From CAJCBL01 sp035298965 (GTDB lineage: Bacteria > Verrucomicrobiota > Verrucomicrobiia > Opitutales > Opitutaceae), in assembly GCA_035298965.1 (NCBI GenBank), contig DATGXO010000147.1, forward strand, positions 3,817-67,816: 64,000 nucleotides of DNA. Direction: 5' to 3'. The notes beneath the pieces are model-generated. The model was not told the origin of the DNA. It saw only the letters and a list, made by a program, of their open reading frames with translations, and searched no databases. Both the position numbers and the translations under genes were made by a program. Each line of letters starts with the position of its first letter. Positions within the stretch are counted from its first letter, which is position 1. Positions 8,469-16,219 of the stretch are shown one piece after another.

Positions 8469-9619
8469 GGCACGGCGGGAAGGGAACGATACGCAGGCGC
8501 GTTGTGGACGCCGGCGAGCGGCAGCTCGATCGACGCAACCACGAGCCCGACCGGCTGCGCCTCGAGGCGGAGGCGGGCCTTCTCGCCGAAGATCAGGCGC
8601 AGGCGCTCCGCGGCATTGCGCAGCCCGAGGCCGGTCGAGCCGCCCCGGGCGTCGAGCGTGCCCGGATTGGTGACACGCAACAGCAGCCGCTCGCCATCGC
8701 AGCGGCCCACGATGCTGATCTCGCCGCCCTCGCGGCGCGGCGCGATGCCGTATTTCACGGCGTTCTCCACGAGGGTCTGGACGAGCATCGGCGGCACGTT
8801 CACGGCCTGCGCGTCGGGCGAGACCTCGATCCTCACGCGCAACCGGTCCTCGTGCCGCACCTGCTCAAGCGCGAGGTAGTCGCCGACGATCTGCAATTCG
8901 TCGGCCAGCGACACGGTCTCGAGCTGGCCGGCCTTGAGCGAGTAGCGGAGCAGGTTGGCGAGCCGGGTGACGGCGTCCCGCGCCTGCGCCGGATTCTCGT
9001 CGATGAGCGCGCGCAGCGAGTTGAGCGAGTTGAAGATGAAATGCGGGTTCACCTGCGACTTGAGCGCACGCAGCTCCGCCTCCTTGGCCGTGCTCTGGAG
9101 CTGCCACACCGCCACCTCCGACCGCCGGTAACGTTCGAACAAGTGGTATCCGAAATACAGAGCCGACCAGACGAACATGAACACCGTGCCGTTGAACACG
9201 CTGTAGACCACCACCGTCGCACGGCTGATCTGCACCGTCTGCTCCCCCTGGCTCTCGAAGATGTGCAGCAGCGGCCACGTCAGCCCGGTCCAGGCCACAC
9301 CCAGCAGCAGCGACGCCAACCCGATCCGCGGCAGCAGCGCGCGCAACGACAACTGCGCCCAGCCGCGGCGGTGGATGTGCAGGCGATAGAGGTGCGTCAG
9401 CACGAGACCGATGCAGTTGCCCGCCACGATCAACGCGATGTCCGTCGGTGTCGGCTGTTTGTTGATCACCTCGCCCTTCACAAGCACCTCGCCCTGCGCG
9501 TACAACAGGCAGAAGTAGAGCAAGGTCCACCCGCCCCACCCCACGGCCTGGCACGCGACATAGAGCCGCGAATTCCGCGAAGCGGGTCTCTCGGTAGGCG
9601 GCACGACGGGCGACGACAT
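8465..9619 (-). CDS. Sensor histidine kinase, LytS/YehU family
   Basis: Membrane-bound kinase of 384 residues that would phosphorylate the regulator encoded just downstream. About four transmembrane segments occupy the first 170 residues (for example WGGWTLLYFCLLYA, IALIVAGNCIGLVLTHLY and LASLLLGVAWTGL). The His_kinase box NPHFIFNSLNSLRALI carries the phosphorylated His, and a GHKL ATPase domain has VENAVKYG as its N-box and STGLGLRNAAERL as its G2 region. The frame extends upstream to 9709, but that part reads as non-coding G+C-rich sequence, so the ATG at 9619 is preferred. First gene of a four-gene operon: kinase, regulator, ATPase, permease. Confidence 0.9.
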   Translation of the reverse strand: MSSPVVPPTERPASRNSRLYVACQAVGWGGWTLLYFCLLYAQGEVLVKGEVINKQPTPTDIALIVAGNCIGLVLTHLYRLHIHRRGWAQLSLRALLPRIGLASLLLGVAWTGLTWPLLHIFESQGEQTVQISRATVVVYSVFNGTVFMFVWSALYFGYHLFERYRRSEVAVWQLQSTAKEAELRALKSQVNPHFIFNSLNSLRALIDENPAQARDAVTRLANLLRYSLKAGQLETVSLADELQIVGDYLALEQVRHEDRLRVRIEVSPDAQAVNVPPMLVQTLVENAVKYGIAPRREGGEISIVGRCDGERLLLRVTNPGTLDARGGSTGLGLRNAAERLRLIFGEKARLRLEAQPVGLVVASIELPLAGVHNAPAYRSLPAVP

Positions 9620-9744
9620 CGCCCGCAGCCTAGCGAACGCGCGTTCGGCCGCGCCACGTTTTATTCCGGCGGTTGCAGAGAGGGGATGGGCGGTTGGCGC
9701 GCCGCGCACTTGAGCCGCGCACCACGCTCCGGCAGGCTGTCCTC

Positions 9745-10437
9745 ATGAGCCCAGCCGAACTCGCCGCCACGCTCGATTCCACCAATCTCCGCCTCGACGC
9801 CACCGAAGCCGACCTTGGCGAACTCTGCCGCAACGCCGCGCTCCACCGCTTCGCGTGCGTCATGCTCTACCCTAGCAACGTCCCCTTCGCCGCCCGCCAA
9901 CTTGCCGGCACCGGCGTGCGCATCGGCACGGTGATCGGCTTTCCCAGCGGTCGGTTTTCGACCCGCGCCAAACGTGCCGAGATCGAAACCGCCCACGCGG
10001 CCGGCGCACACGAAGTCGACATCGTGATGAACTACGCCGCGCTCCGCGACGGCCGCGCCGCCGAAGCAGCCGACGAAGTCTCCGCCCTCACCGCCACCGC
10101 ACATGGGCTCGGTCTCCTCGTGAAGATCATCGTCGAAACCTGCTACCTCGATCACGCCCAACGCCTCGCCGCGCTCCGGCTCTGCGAAGCCGCCGGCGCC
10201 GATTTCATCAAGACCTCCACCGGCTTCGGCTCCGCCGGCGCCGTCGTGGAACACCTCCGCGAGTGGACCGCCGCGCGCACCGGCCGCATCCGGCTCAAGG
10301 CCAGCGGCGGCGTCAAGAACCTCGCCCAGGCGCGCGTGTTCCTGGCCGCCGGAGCAGCGCGACTGGGCACCTCGAGCGCCGTCGAGATCCTCGCCGAACT
10401 GGCCGGGCAGCCAGCCCTTGCCCGCGAAGGATACTGA
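9745..10437 (+). CDS. deoC: Deoxyribose-phosphate aldolase
   Basis: Class I aldolase, 230 residues, that splits 2-deoxyribose 5-phosphate into glyceraldehyde 3-phosphate and acetaldehyde in deoxynucleoside breakdown. The Schiff-base lysine is in ADFIKTSTGFG and the second active-site lysine in IRLKASGGVKN; VDIVMNYAAL and KIIVETCYL are other family motifs. Length fits the family. The start is the ATG at 9745, because the 24 residues in front (from 9673) do not look like protein. It is divergent from the histidine kinase, with a 125-base shared spacer. No other nucleoside catabolism gene is adjacent. Confidence 0.94.
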   Translation: MSPAELAATLDSTNLRLDATEADLGELCRNAALHRFACVMLYPSNVPFAARQLAGTGVRIGTVIGFPSGRFSTRAKRAEIETAHAAGAHEVDIVMNYAALRDGRAAEAADEVSALTATAHGLGLLVKIIVETCYLDHAQRLAALRLCEAAGADFIKTSTGFGSAGAVVEHLREWTAARTGRIRLKASGGVKNLAQARVFLAAGAARLGTSSAVEILAELAGQPALAREGY

Positions 10438-10597
10438 CCGAAGCGGCGCCAATTGAAGAACAACGCATTCCGGATACGCCGCCGCACCGGCTCCTGTGAA
10501 TTTTCCGTCAATCCCGAACCTCCGAGCTTCACACCGCAAAGGAACGCTTCGTTTCCGCGCGAGCGGTGCTAAATAGTTTCGCAACAACCCAGAACCG

Positions 10598-11218
10598 ATG
10601 GCCGACCCGAGCCCTTACCCGTCACCCCTGCGGCTGGGACTGAATCCCCGCACCAGTCCCGCCGAAGCCGCAGCGTCCTCCACGCCGGGTTCGGTTCGCA
10701 GCATCCGCGATCTCGCCGGCCGCACCGCACTCTGGCGCCAGCCCAGCCAACTGCGGCAAGAATACGAGATGGTGATCGGCGAAGAAGTCGTGGCCACGCT
10801 GCGCTGGCGCAAGAACGTCGGCACAAACGCGGTCGGCCGCTCGCCCGACGGCACGTGGTCGTTCAAAGCCGCCGGTTTTCTCAATCCGCGCGTCACGCTC
10901 CGCTTGCCAAACTCCGACTACGACTTCGCCGTCTTCCGTCCGAAGAACACCGGCGAAGGCGTGCTCGAAGCGATGGCGGATCAACGCTTCACCTGGCGCT
11001 GCGTGAACTTCTGGCAGAACGCCTGGGCGTTCTTCGACCCCGAGGGCGATCGCCTCATGACGATCAAACCCGACGCCACCAGCCCCAAACTCGGCGCGCA
11101 GGTGGCCATCGAGCACAAGGCATCCTCCCACCAGGAGATCGGTTATCTGGCAATCCTCGGCTGGTACCTGCTCGTGCTCATGGCCGAGGATGCCGCCGCC
11201 GGCCAGCCGGGCACCTGA
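10598..11218 (+). CDS. Unrecognised protein, beta-rich (possible LURP-one/Tubby-like fold)
   Basis: A 206-residue protein I cannot name. The first 35 residues are Pro/Ser/Ala-rich and probably disordered. Residues about 40-180 alternate short hydrophobic strands with charged turns (YEMVIGEEVVATLRW, TWSFKAAGFLNPRVTLRL, AWAFFDPEGDRLMTI), a pattern like the LURP-one/Tubby-like barrel family. The C-terminus has a hydrophobic helix (IGYLAILGWYLLVLMAE), which in that family would sit in the barrel rather than span the membrane. It stands alone between deoC and an intrinsic terminator. The fold assignment is a guess from pattern only. Confidence 0.7.
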   Translation: MADPSPYPSPLRLGLNPRTSPAEAAASSTPGSVRSIRDLAGRTALWRQPSQLRQEYEMVIGEEVVATLRWRKNVGTNAVGRSPDGTWSFKAAGFLNPRVTLRLPNSDYDFAVFRPKNTGEGVLEAMADQRFTWRCVNFWQNAWAFFDPEGDRLMTIKPDATSPKLGAQVAIEHKASSHQEIGYLAILGWYLLVLMAEDAAAGQPGT

Positions 11219-11246
11219 CGCTTTTCCCCCGCAAACCCACACACGA

Positions 11247-11277
11247 CCCCGCCGACAGTCCGGCGGGGTTTTGTTTT
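11247..11277 (+). terminator. Intrinsic terminator
   Basis: A perfect 8-bp G+C stem (CCCCGCCG/CGGCGGGG) with a 6-base loop is followed by TTTTGTTTT. It ends the preceding 206-residue protein gene. The other strand lacks a T-run, so it works rightward only. Confidence 0.9.
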
Positions 11278-11342
11278 GCCCGGCGTCGTGGAAACGTCCG
11301 GGAAACGTGTCCGGCGGATGCCGCGCACCGCAGGCGCGACGT

Positions 11343-12374
11343 TCAGATCGCCTCGCCGCGGTAAACGACTCCCGCCGCCGCACGCCACGCGTCGAGCACG
11401 GCCATGTTGCCGAGCGTGTCGGCCCAGGTCATCGCCTCCACCTCCGCACGCCCGTCGCGGATCGCCGCGGCAAACGCCTCCGCCTCGTACGCGTACAGCC
11501 CGCGCTCGGCCGGCACCGTGATCGTCTCCGGCGCGCTCCCGCGGCGATGCAGCACGAGCTCGGTCGCGCCGCCCGCTCCCGCGGCGAACCACGGCTCCGG
11601 CACGAGCAACCATCCCTCGGACCCGTAGACGCGCACGACGTTTTCCATTTCGAGCGACACACCGCAGGCAACCTGCGCCGTCACGCCATCGTCGAAACGC
11701 AGCAGCGCCGTCGCGTGCAGATCGGTGCCCTCCTCCGGCTGCAACCGCGCCGCACCCGCGACTGACGCCGGCTCTGCAAACGCCCGCCCCTGCGCCGCGC
11801 CCGCGAGCAATCGCGCCATCGACACCGGATACCCGCCCACATCGAGGATGCCACCGCCGCCGAGCGCGTTCGCAAACAACCGGTGCCCCGGCTGGAACTC
11901 GCAATGGAAGCCGAACGCCGCCTGCACCAGCCCGAGCCGGCCGATCGCGCCGCCACGCACGAGCTCCACGAGCTTCGCCGTCTGCGGATGACAGCGGTAC
12001 ATGAACGCCTCCATGAGCGTCACCCCGCGCTCCCGCGCCGCGGTGATCACACGCTCGCTGTCACGGCGGTTCAATGTCAGCGGTTTTTCGCAGAGCACGT
12101 GCTTGCCCGCCCGAGCCGCCGCGATCGCCCACTCCGCGTGCGCCGGATGCGGCGTCGCCACATAGACGGCCTCCACCTCCGGATCCGCGATCAACTCGGC
12201 GCCCTCCACCGCGCGCCCCGCGCCGACTTCGCCAACAAATCGCGCCGCGCTCTCGCGCGCCCGGCTGCCGACCGCGACGAGGCGTCCCGAAGTCGTTTGC
12301 CGGAGCGCCTCGGCGAACTTGTGCGCGATCATTCCGGTGCCGAGGATTCCCCAACGAAGCGGCGTGTGGCTCAT
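11343..12374 (-). CDS. Gfo/Idh/MocA family NAD(P)-dependent oxidoreductase
   Basis: Sugar or polyol dehydrogenase-like enzyme of 343 residues. The Rossmann start is WGILGTGMIAHKF and the nucleotide-binding domain contains the EKPLT motif (HVLCEKPLTLN) that marks the family. The C-terminal alpha/beta domain includes GGGILDVGGYPVSMARLL, as in dihydrodiol and glucose-fructose oxidoreductase relatives. The frame extends back to 12584, but that overlaps the divergent methyltransferase gene, so the ATG at 12374 is chosen. The natural substrate cannot be told from sequence. Confidence 0.9.
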   Translation of the reverse strand: MSHTPLRWGILGTGMIAHKFAEALRQTTSGRLVAVGSRARESAARFVGEVGAGRAVEGAELIADPEVEAVYVATPHPAHAEWAIAAARAGKHVLCEKPLTLNRRDSERVITAARERGVTLMEAFMYRCHPQTAKLVELVRGGAIGRLGLVQAAFGFHCEFQPGHRLFANALGGGGILDVGGYPVSMARLLAGAAQGRAFAEPASVAGAARLQPEEGTDLHATALLRFDDGVTAQVACGVSLEMENVVRVYGSEGWLLVPEPWFAAGAGGATELVLHRRGSAPETITVPAERGLYAYEAEAFAAAIRDGRAEVEAMTWADTLGNMAVLDAWRAAAGVVYRGEAI

Positions 12375-12453
12375 GCCCCGAGTTGGGGCCGCCGCTCGGC
12401 GCGCCGCAAGCCCGCGCTCGCCAAACCCGCGCCGGCGCGCTTCGCTCGCCGCG

Positions 12454-13218
12454 ATGTTGCCCGCCGCCGAGATCAAACGCCTCCAGCGCCTGCGCGACGA
12501 CGAGCGTTTCCGCCGCAACGAAGGCGTCTTCATCGTCGAGGGCGACAAAGCCGTGCGCGAGTTCGTCGACTTCGGCCGCTTCATCGGCGACCTCTACGTC
12601 ACGCCCGAGTGGGCCGGCTGGAAACGCGAACCCTCGGCGCACGAGGAGCCCTATGCCTTCCACGAGGTGACCGACGCCGAGATGGCCCGCGTCAGCCACC
12701 TCCCGTCGCCCTCGTCGATCCTCGCCGTCCTCGCCCGCCCAACGCCGCAGCCACTCGATCTCGCGCAGCTTCGCATCGGCTTCACACTCGCGCTCGATGC
12801 CGTGCAGGACCCTGGAAACGTCGGCACGATCATCCGCATCGCCGATTGGTACGGCTTCGACCGCATCCTGCTCGGCGACGGCTGCGCCGATCCGTTCTCC
12901 CAGAAAGTCGTCAACGCCAGCAAGGGCTCGCTCGCGCGCGCCGAGTTGCACCGCGTCGAGCTGCCCGCCGTGCTCGCTTCCGCGGGCGTGCCGGTGCTCG
13001 GCTGCGATCTCGACGGCACCGATCTCCACCAACTCGTCGCGCCACCGGCCGCCATCGTCGTGATCGGCAGCGAGGGCCGCGGGCTCTCCGCTCCCGTGCG
13101 GGCCGCGCTCACGCAGCGCATCACGATCCCCTCCTTCGGCCGCGCCGAGTCCCTCAACGCCGCCGTCGCCGCCGCCATCGTGTGCGACAACCTCCGCCGC
13201 CTCGCCGCCGCGGAATAG
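12454..13218 (+). CDS. SpoU/TrmH family RNA 2'-O-methyltransferase
   Basis: SAM-dependent SPOUT methyltransferase of 254 residues that modifies a ribose in tRNA or rRNA. The N-terminal substrate-binding domain (FRRNEGVFIVEGDKAVREF) resembles that of 23S rRNA and tRNA enzymes. The catalytic domain carries the three SpoU motifs: NVGTIIRIADWYG, IVVIGSEGRGLS and IPSFGRAESLNAAVAAAIV, the last two forming the trefoil knot. The ATG at 12454 follows a non-coding stretch divergent from the oxidoreductase. Which nucleotide it modifies is not clear. Confidence 0.92.
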   Translation: MLPAAEIKRLQRLRDDERFRRNEGVFIVEGDKAVREFVDFGRFIGDLYVTPEWAGWKREPSAHEEPYAFHEVTDAEMARVSHLPSPSSILAVLARPTPQPLDLAQLRIGFTLALDAVQDPGNVGTIIRIADWYGFDRILLGDGCADPFSQKVVNASKGSLARAELHRVELPAVLASAGVPVLGCDLDGTDLHQLVAPPAAIVVIGSEGRGLSAPVRAALTQRITIPSFGRAESLNAAVAAAIVCDNLRRLAAAE

Positions 13219-13275
13219 TCCCGCGCGTGGTGCCGCCCGCGGAGCAGCGAGACGCAGCGCATTCCGTTTGTGGAA

Positions 13276-13291
13276 CTGCTCGCGAGAGCAG
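13276..13291. other. Short perfect hairpin with a GNRA-type loop
   Basis: CTGCTC-GCGA-GAGCAG, a 6-bp stem closed by a GCGA tetraloop, lies in the 174-base gap between the methyltransferase and the ECF sigma gene. The GGAAC at 13272-13276 overlaps its left edge and resembles an ECF -35 element, but no matching -10 is clear. There is no U-run. Function unknown. Confidence 0.3.
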
Positions 13292-13392
13292 CTCTCCATC
13301 GCGGCACCGCGGCATTTCCACCCGGCCAGCGAGAAACTCTGTAACCTTTCCCACGCCCCGCGGTTTCCCCTCCCGACGCTCAGACCCGTCGC

Positions 13393-14046
13393 TTGGAAAC
13401 CGTGATCGCCGACACACCAGATTTCAGCCTAGCCTCGCCCGCGCAGCCGGCGGCGTTCGCTCCCGCGGCTGATCGCATGGAACCCTCCGACCACGAGCTG
13501 ATGCTCGCCGTTCGCGCCGGCGAACTCCGCAACCTCGGCGATCTCTTCGAGCGCCACCACCGCGCGCTATACGGCTTCTTCGTCCGCCTCACACATGATC
13601 GCGACGCGAGCGAGGACCTCGTCCAGATGGTTTTCTACCGTATCCTAAAATACCGGCACACCTATCGCGACGAAGGGAAGTTCTCCGCCTGGATCTACCA
13701 CCTCGCGCGCAAGATCGCCGCCGACCACTTCCACTCTCGTCGCGGCCGCGCCACGTTGCCCGCCGACGCCGAGGAATCCCCGTGGGAAAACCTGCCCGAC
13801 CAGGCGCCCGCGCCCGATGCCCGCGCCACCACCGCCGACGATCTCTCGCTGCTCGACCGCGCCATGGGGGAACTCTCCGCTGAACAACGCGAGCTACTCG
13901 TGCTCGCGCGTTTTCAGGGACTCTCGCAGGAGGAGATCGCCCGCTTGTTCGACACCACCGTGGGCGCCGTGAAGGTCCGCGTGCACCGCGCGTTCGTCGC
14001 GTTGCGCGACCGCTATTTCCGCCTGCGCCGCACGCCGCTCGCCTGA
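13393..14046 (+). CDS. ECF-type RNA polymerase sigma factor
   Basis: Alternative sigma factor of up to 217 residues. Region 2 is seen in DLFERHHRALYGFFVRLTHD through DLVQMVFYRILKYR (core binding and -10 recognition). A linker rich in Ala/Pro/Asp follows, and region 4 has LSAEQRELLVLARFQGLSQEEIARLF with the helix-turn-helix TVGAVKVRVHRAF for -35 recognition. The start is uncertain: TTG at 13393, GTG at 13402 and ATG at 13477 are all in frame, and the extra 28 residues are low-complexity. It is followed after 31 bases by its likely anti-sigma factor and then a DUF4097 protein, a typical cell-envelope-stress operon. The inducing signal is unknown. Confidence 0.92.
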   Translation: METVIADTPDFSLASPAQPAAFAPAADRMEPSDHELMLAVRAGELRNLGDLFERHHRALYGFFVRLTHDRDASEDLVQMVFYRILKYRHTYRDEGKFSAWIYHLARKIAADHFHSRRGRATLPADAEESPWENLPDQAPAPDARATTADDLSLLDRAMGELSAEQRELLVLARFQGLSQEEIARLFDTTVGAVKVRVHRAFVALRDRYFRLRRTPLA

Positions 14047-14077
14047 TTCCCCTTCAACCGCCGCCTCTTTTCCGATC

Positions 14078-14884
14078 ATGAGCTGCGACTCCTTCCAGGA
14101 AGATTTCCTCGAGTACCGCGCCAACCGGCTCAGTCCCGAGCGCACCCAGGCGCTCGGCGAACACCTCCGCACCTGCCTCACCTGCCAACGCGCCTGGGCC
14201 GATTTCCAGGAACTCGACCGCAAACTCGCGTCGGTGCCGACCCCCGAGCCCTCCGCCAACCTCTCGCGCAACTTCTACGCGATGCTCGACACCCATCTCG
14301 CCGCCCAACGCGAGCCCGGCGTCTTCGCCCCCGTGCGCCGTGGTTTCGCCCGGCTCTGGTCCGAGTGGATGCCGGTCAATCCGTTCGCGCAGGCGGGCGC
14401 GGCCGCGGCGCTCGTCGCCTGCGGCGTGCTCACCACCCTTTGGATGCAAACTCGCCGCGAGCGCGATGCCGATCTCGCCGCGCTGCGCCAGCAAGTCGAT
14501 GCCGTCACCCGGCTTGTCGCCTACACCGCGCTCGACCGCGAGTCCGCCCCGGATCGCGTGCAGGCCATGCTCACCACCGACACCGCCAACTCTGTCGGCA
14601 TCGCGAAACTCCTCAGCGCGCTCTCGCTCGACCCCAACGTCAACGTCCGCCTCTCCGCCCTCGATTCGCTCTACGCGCACGCCGGCGACGCCGCAGTTCA
14701 GTCCGGAGTGCTCGCCGCACTCACGCGGGAGGCGTCACCAATTGTCCAAGTCGCGATGATCGACTTCCTCGCCACCGCCCGCGCCACCGAGGCGCAAGGC
14801 CAGTTCGAGACCCTCGCGCGCAACCCCGCCACCAACTCCACCGTGCGCGCCGCCGCGACCAGCGGCCTCGCGCGACTCCTTTGA
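14078..14884 (+). CDS. Anti-sigma factor with zinc-finger (zf-HC2) domain and HEAT-like periplasmic part
   Basis: Membrane protein of 268 residues expected to hold the preceding ECF sigma factor inactive. Residues 1-45 form a zf-HC2 domain with C3 and the H-x3-C-x2-C cluster in GEHLRTCLTCQRAW. One transmembrane segment follows at about 104-123 (AGAAAALVACGVLTTLWM). The outer part (130-268) has alpha-helical repeats resembling HEAT units, with LSLDPNVNVRLSALDSLY and ASPIVQVAMIDFLA, which is unusual for an anti-sigma sensor domain. The gene starts 31 bases after the sigma gene stop and is followed by the DUF4097 gene at a similar distance. Confidence 0.88.
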   Translation: MSCDSFQEDFLEYRANRLSPERTQALGEHLRTCLTCQRAWADFQELDRKLASVPTPEPSANLSRNFYAMLDTHLAAQREPGVFAPVRRGFARLWSEWMPVNPFAQAGAAAALVACGVLTTLWMQTRRERDADLAALRQQVDAVTRLVAYTALDRESAPDRVQAMLTTDTANSVGIAKLLSALSLDPNVNVRLSALDSLYAHAGDAAVQSGVLAALTREASPIVQVAMIDFLATARATEAQGQFETLARNPATNSTVRAAATSGLARLL

Positions 14885-14913
14885 ACGCTCCCCACCGCAG
14901 ATTTTTCCGCCCC

Positions 14914-15933
14914 ATGAAAACGATTCGCCACCTTCTTCCGTTCGCCGCCGCGCTCGCCGCGACGCTGGCGATCTCCGCCGCCGCGGCGGAGAAGACCATC
15001 ACGTTCAGTAAACCCGACGCGCCGCACACCCTCCGCGTCGATGTCACCAGCGGCAGCGTGGTCGTGCGAGGCGCCGATGTCCGCGAGGTCTCGGTCTCAT
15101 CCAGCACCGAGGCCGAGCACAAGGACACCCGCCGCGAGGACGGCCTGCGCGTGATCGCCGGCTCCGGCGCGTACAACGTCACCGAGCGCGACAACGTCGT
15201 GCACGTGACGCAGGACTCGAACGCCTTGTTCCGCGGCGGCAGCGATTTCGAGATCACCGTGCCGCGCGACACCTCGGTCATCATCAAGGTCGCGATCAAC
15301 GGCGATGCCGAGGTGCGCGATGTCTCCGGCGACATCGAGATCAGCAACCTCAACGGTGAGGTGACGCTGGACAACGTCGGCGGCAGCGTGGCCGTCGACA
15401 CAATGAACGGCGAGATCACTGCGCGCTACGTCGCGCTGCCGGCGGGCAAGGCCCATTCGTTCTCCTCGATGAACGGCCAGATCGTCCTGTACGTGCCGAC
15501 CTCGGCGCAGGCGACCTTCCGCCTTCGCGCGCAGAACGGCACCGTCGCCACCGATCTCGACGAGACGATCTTCGCGACCACGACCGAGAAAGGCTCGAGT
15601 GAGTTTCCCGGAGCCGGCGGCATCCGCGCCGGTGTCGAGGCCGCCCGCGCGGCCCTCGAAGTCGCCCGCTCCCTCGCGCCCAACGCGTACGGCAATCCCG
15701 CGCCCGAGCCGGATGCGGAGCCCCAAGTCGAGACATCCGACACCGCCTCCGCTCCCTCTGCCGACGTGAAGCCGCCCAAAGCCCCGAAACCGCCCAAACC
15801 GCCGCGCGCGCCGCATGCGCCCACGTTCCCCGCCTTCGGTGGACAAGTCGTGACCGGGCTCCTCAACGGCGGTGGCATCGAAGTCCGCGCTACGACGATG
15901 AACGGCGAGATCCAGATCCGGAAAGCGAAGTAG
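14914..15933 (+). CDS. Exported DUF4097 (Toastrack-type) beta-repeat protein
   Basis: Exported protein of 339 residues. A signal peptide (LLPFAAALAATLAISAAAA) is followed by a repetitive beta-strand region with the DUF4097 pattern SGDIEISNLNGEVTLDNVGG and TMNGEITARY, a stack of short strands. Residues about 270-300 are a Lys/Pro-rich linker (KPPKAPKPPKPPRAP), then one more repeat TTMNGEIQIRKAK closes the protein. It is the last gene of the sigma/anti-sigma operon and ends at a strong terminator. DUF4097 domains recur in envelope-stress loci, often beside PspC-like or PspA partners. Here a PspA module begins just downstream. Its role may be sensory or structural. Confidence 0.85.
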   Translation: MKTIRHLLPFAAALAATLAISAAAAEKTITFSKPDAPHTLRVDVTSGSVVVRGADVREVSVSSSTEAEHKDTRREDGLRVIAGSGAYNVTERDNVVHVTQDSNALFRGGSDFEITVPRDTSVIIKVAINGDAEVRDVSGDIEISNLNGEVTLDNVGGSVAVDTMNGEITARYVALPAGKAHSFSSMNGQIVLYVPTSAQATFRLRAQNGTVATDLDETIFATTTEKGSSEFPGAGGIRAGVEAARAALEVARSLAPNAYGNPAPEPDAEPQVETSDTASAPSADVKPPKAPKPPKPPRAPHAPTFPAFGGQVVTGLLNGGGIEVRATTMNGEIQIRKAK

Positions 15934-15966
15934 CCGCAGTCGCTCTCTTTTCTCCATGCTAATCGA

Positions 15967-15992
15967 GGCGCCCGCCTAGCGGGCGCCTTTTT
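15967..15992 (+). terminator. Intrinsic terminator of the sigma-factor operon
   Basis: A perfect 9-bp stem (GGCGCCCGC/GCGGGCGCC) with a 3-base loop is followed by TTTTT. It separates the sigma/anti-sigma/DUF4097 operon from the next gene cluster, so the two are probably transcribed apart. Confidence 0.92.
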
Positions 15993-16219
15993 CGTCGCCA
16001 CCGAAAGCGCGCGCACACCACGGCTCCGCAGGGCCGCCGCAGAGCAGGCTGTAGCCGGCAGGCCGCGCCAAGGCCCAATCTGTCTACAAACTCGCGTCTC
16101 CGTTCCACCGGTGCGGCGTTTGGTTCTTGTTGAGCCGCGCGCGGCGACCCGCAGGATCGCGGCGTTTCCCAACCGGCTCTCATGCCGCGATCAACGTCCC
16201 GCTCGCACAGACTCGCACC

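Noticed and set aside
15993..16219. Sigma-54 promoter for the PspA cluster
   Set aside because: I looked for the TGGCAC-N5-TTGC pattern before 16220 and before 18032 and found none, and there is no pspF-like gene in the window.
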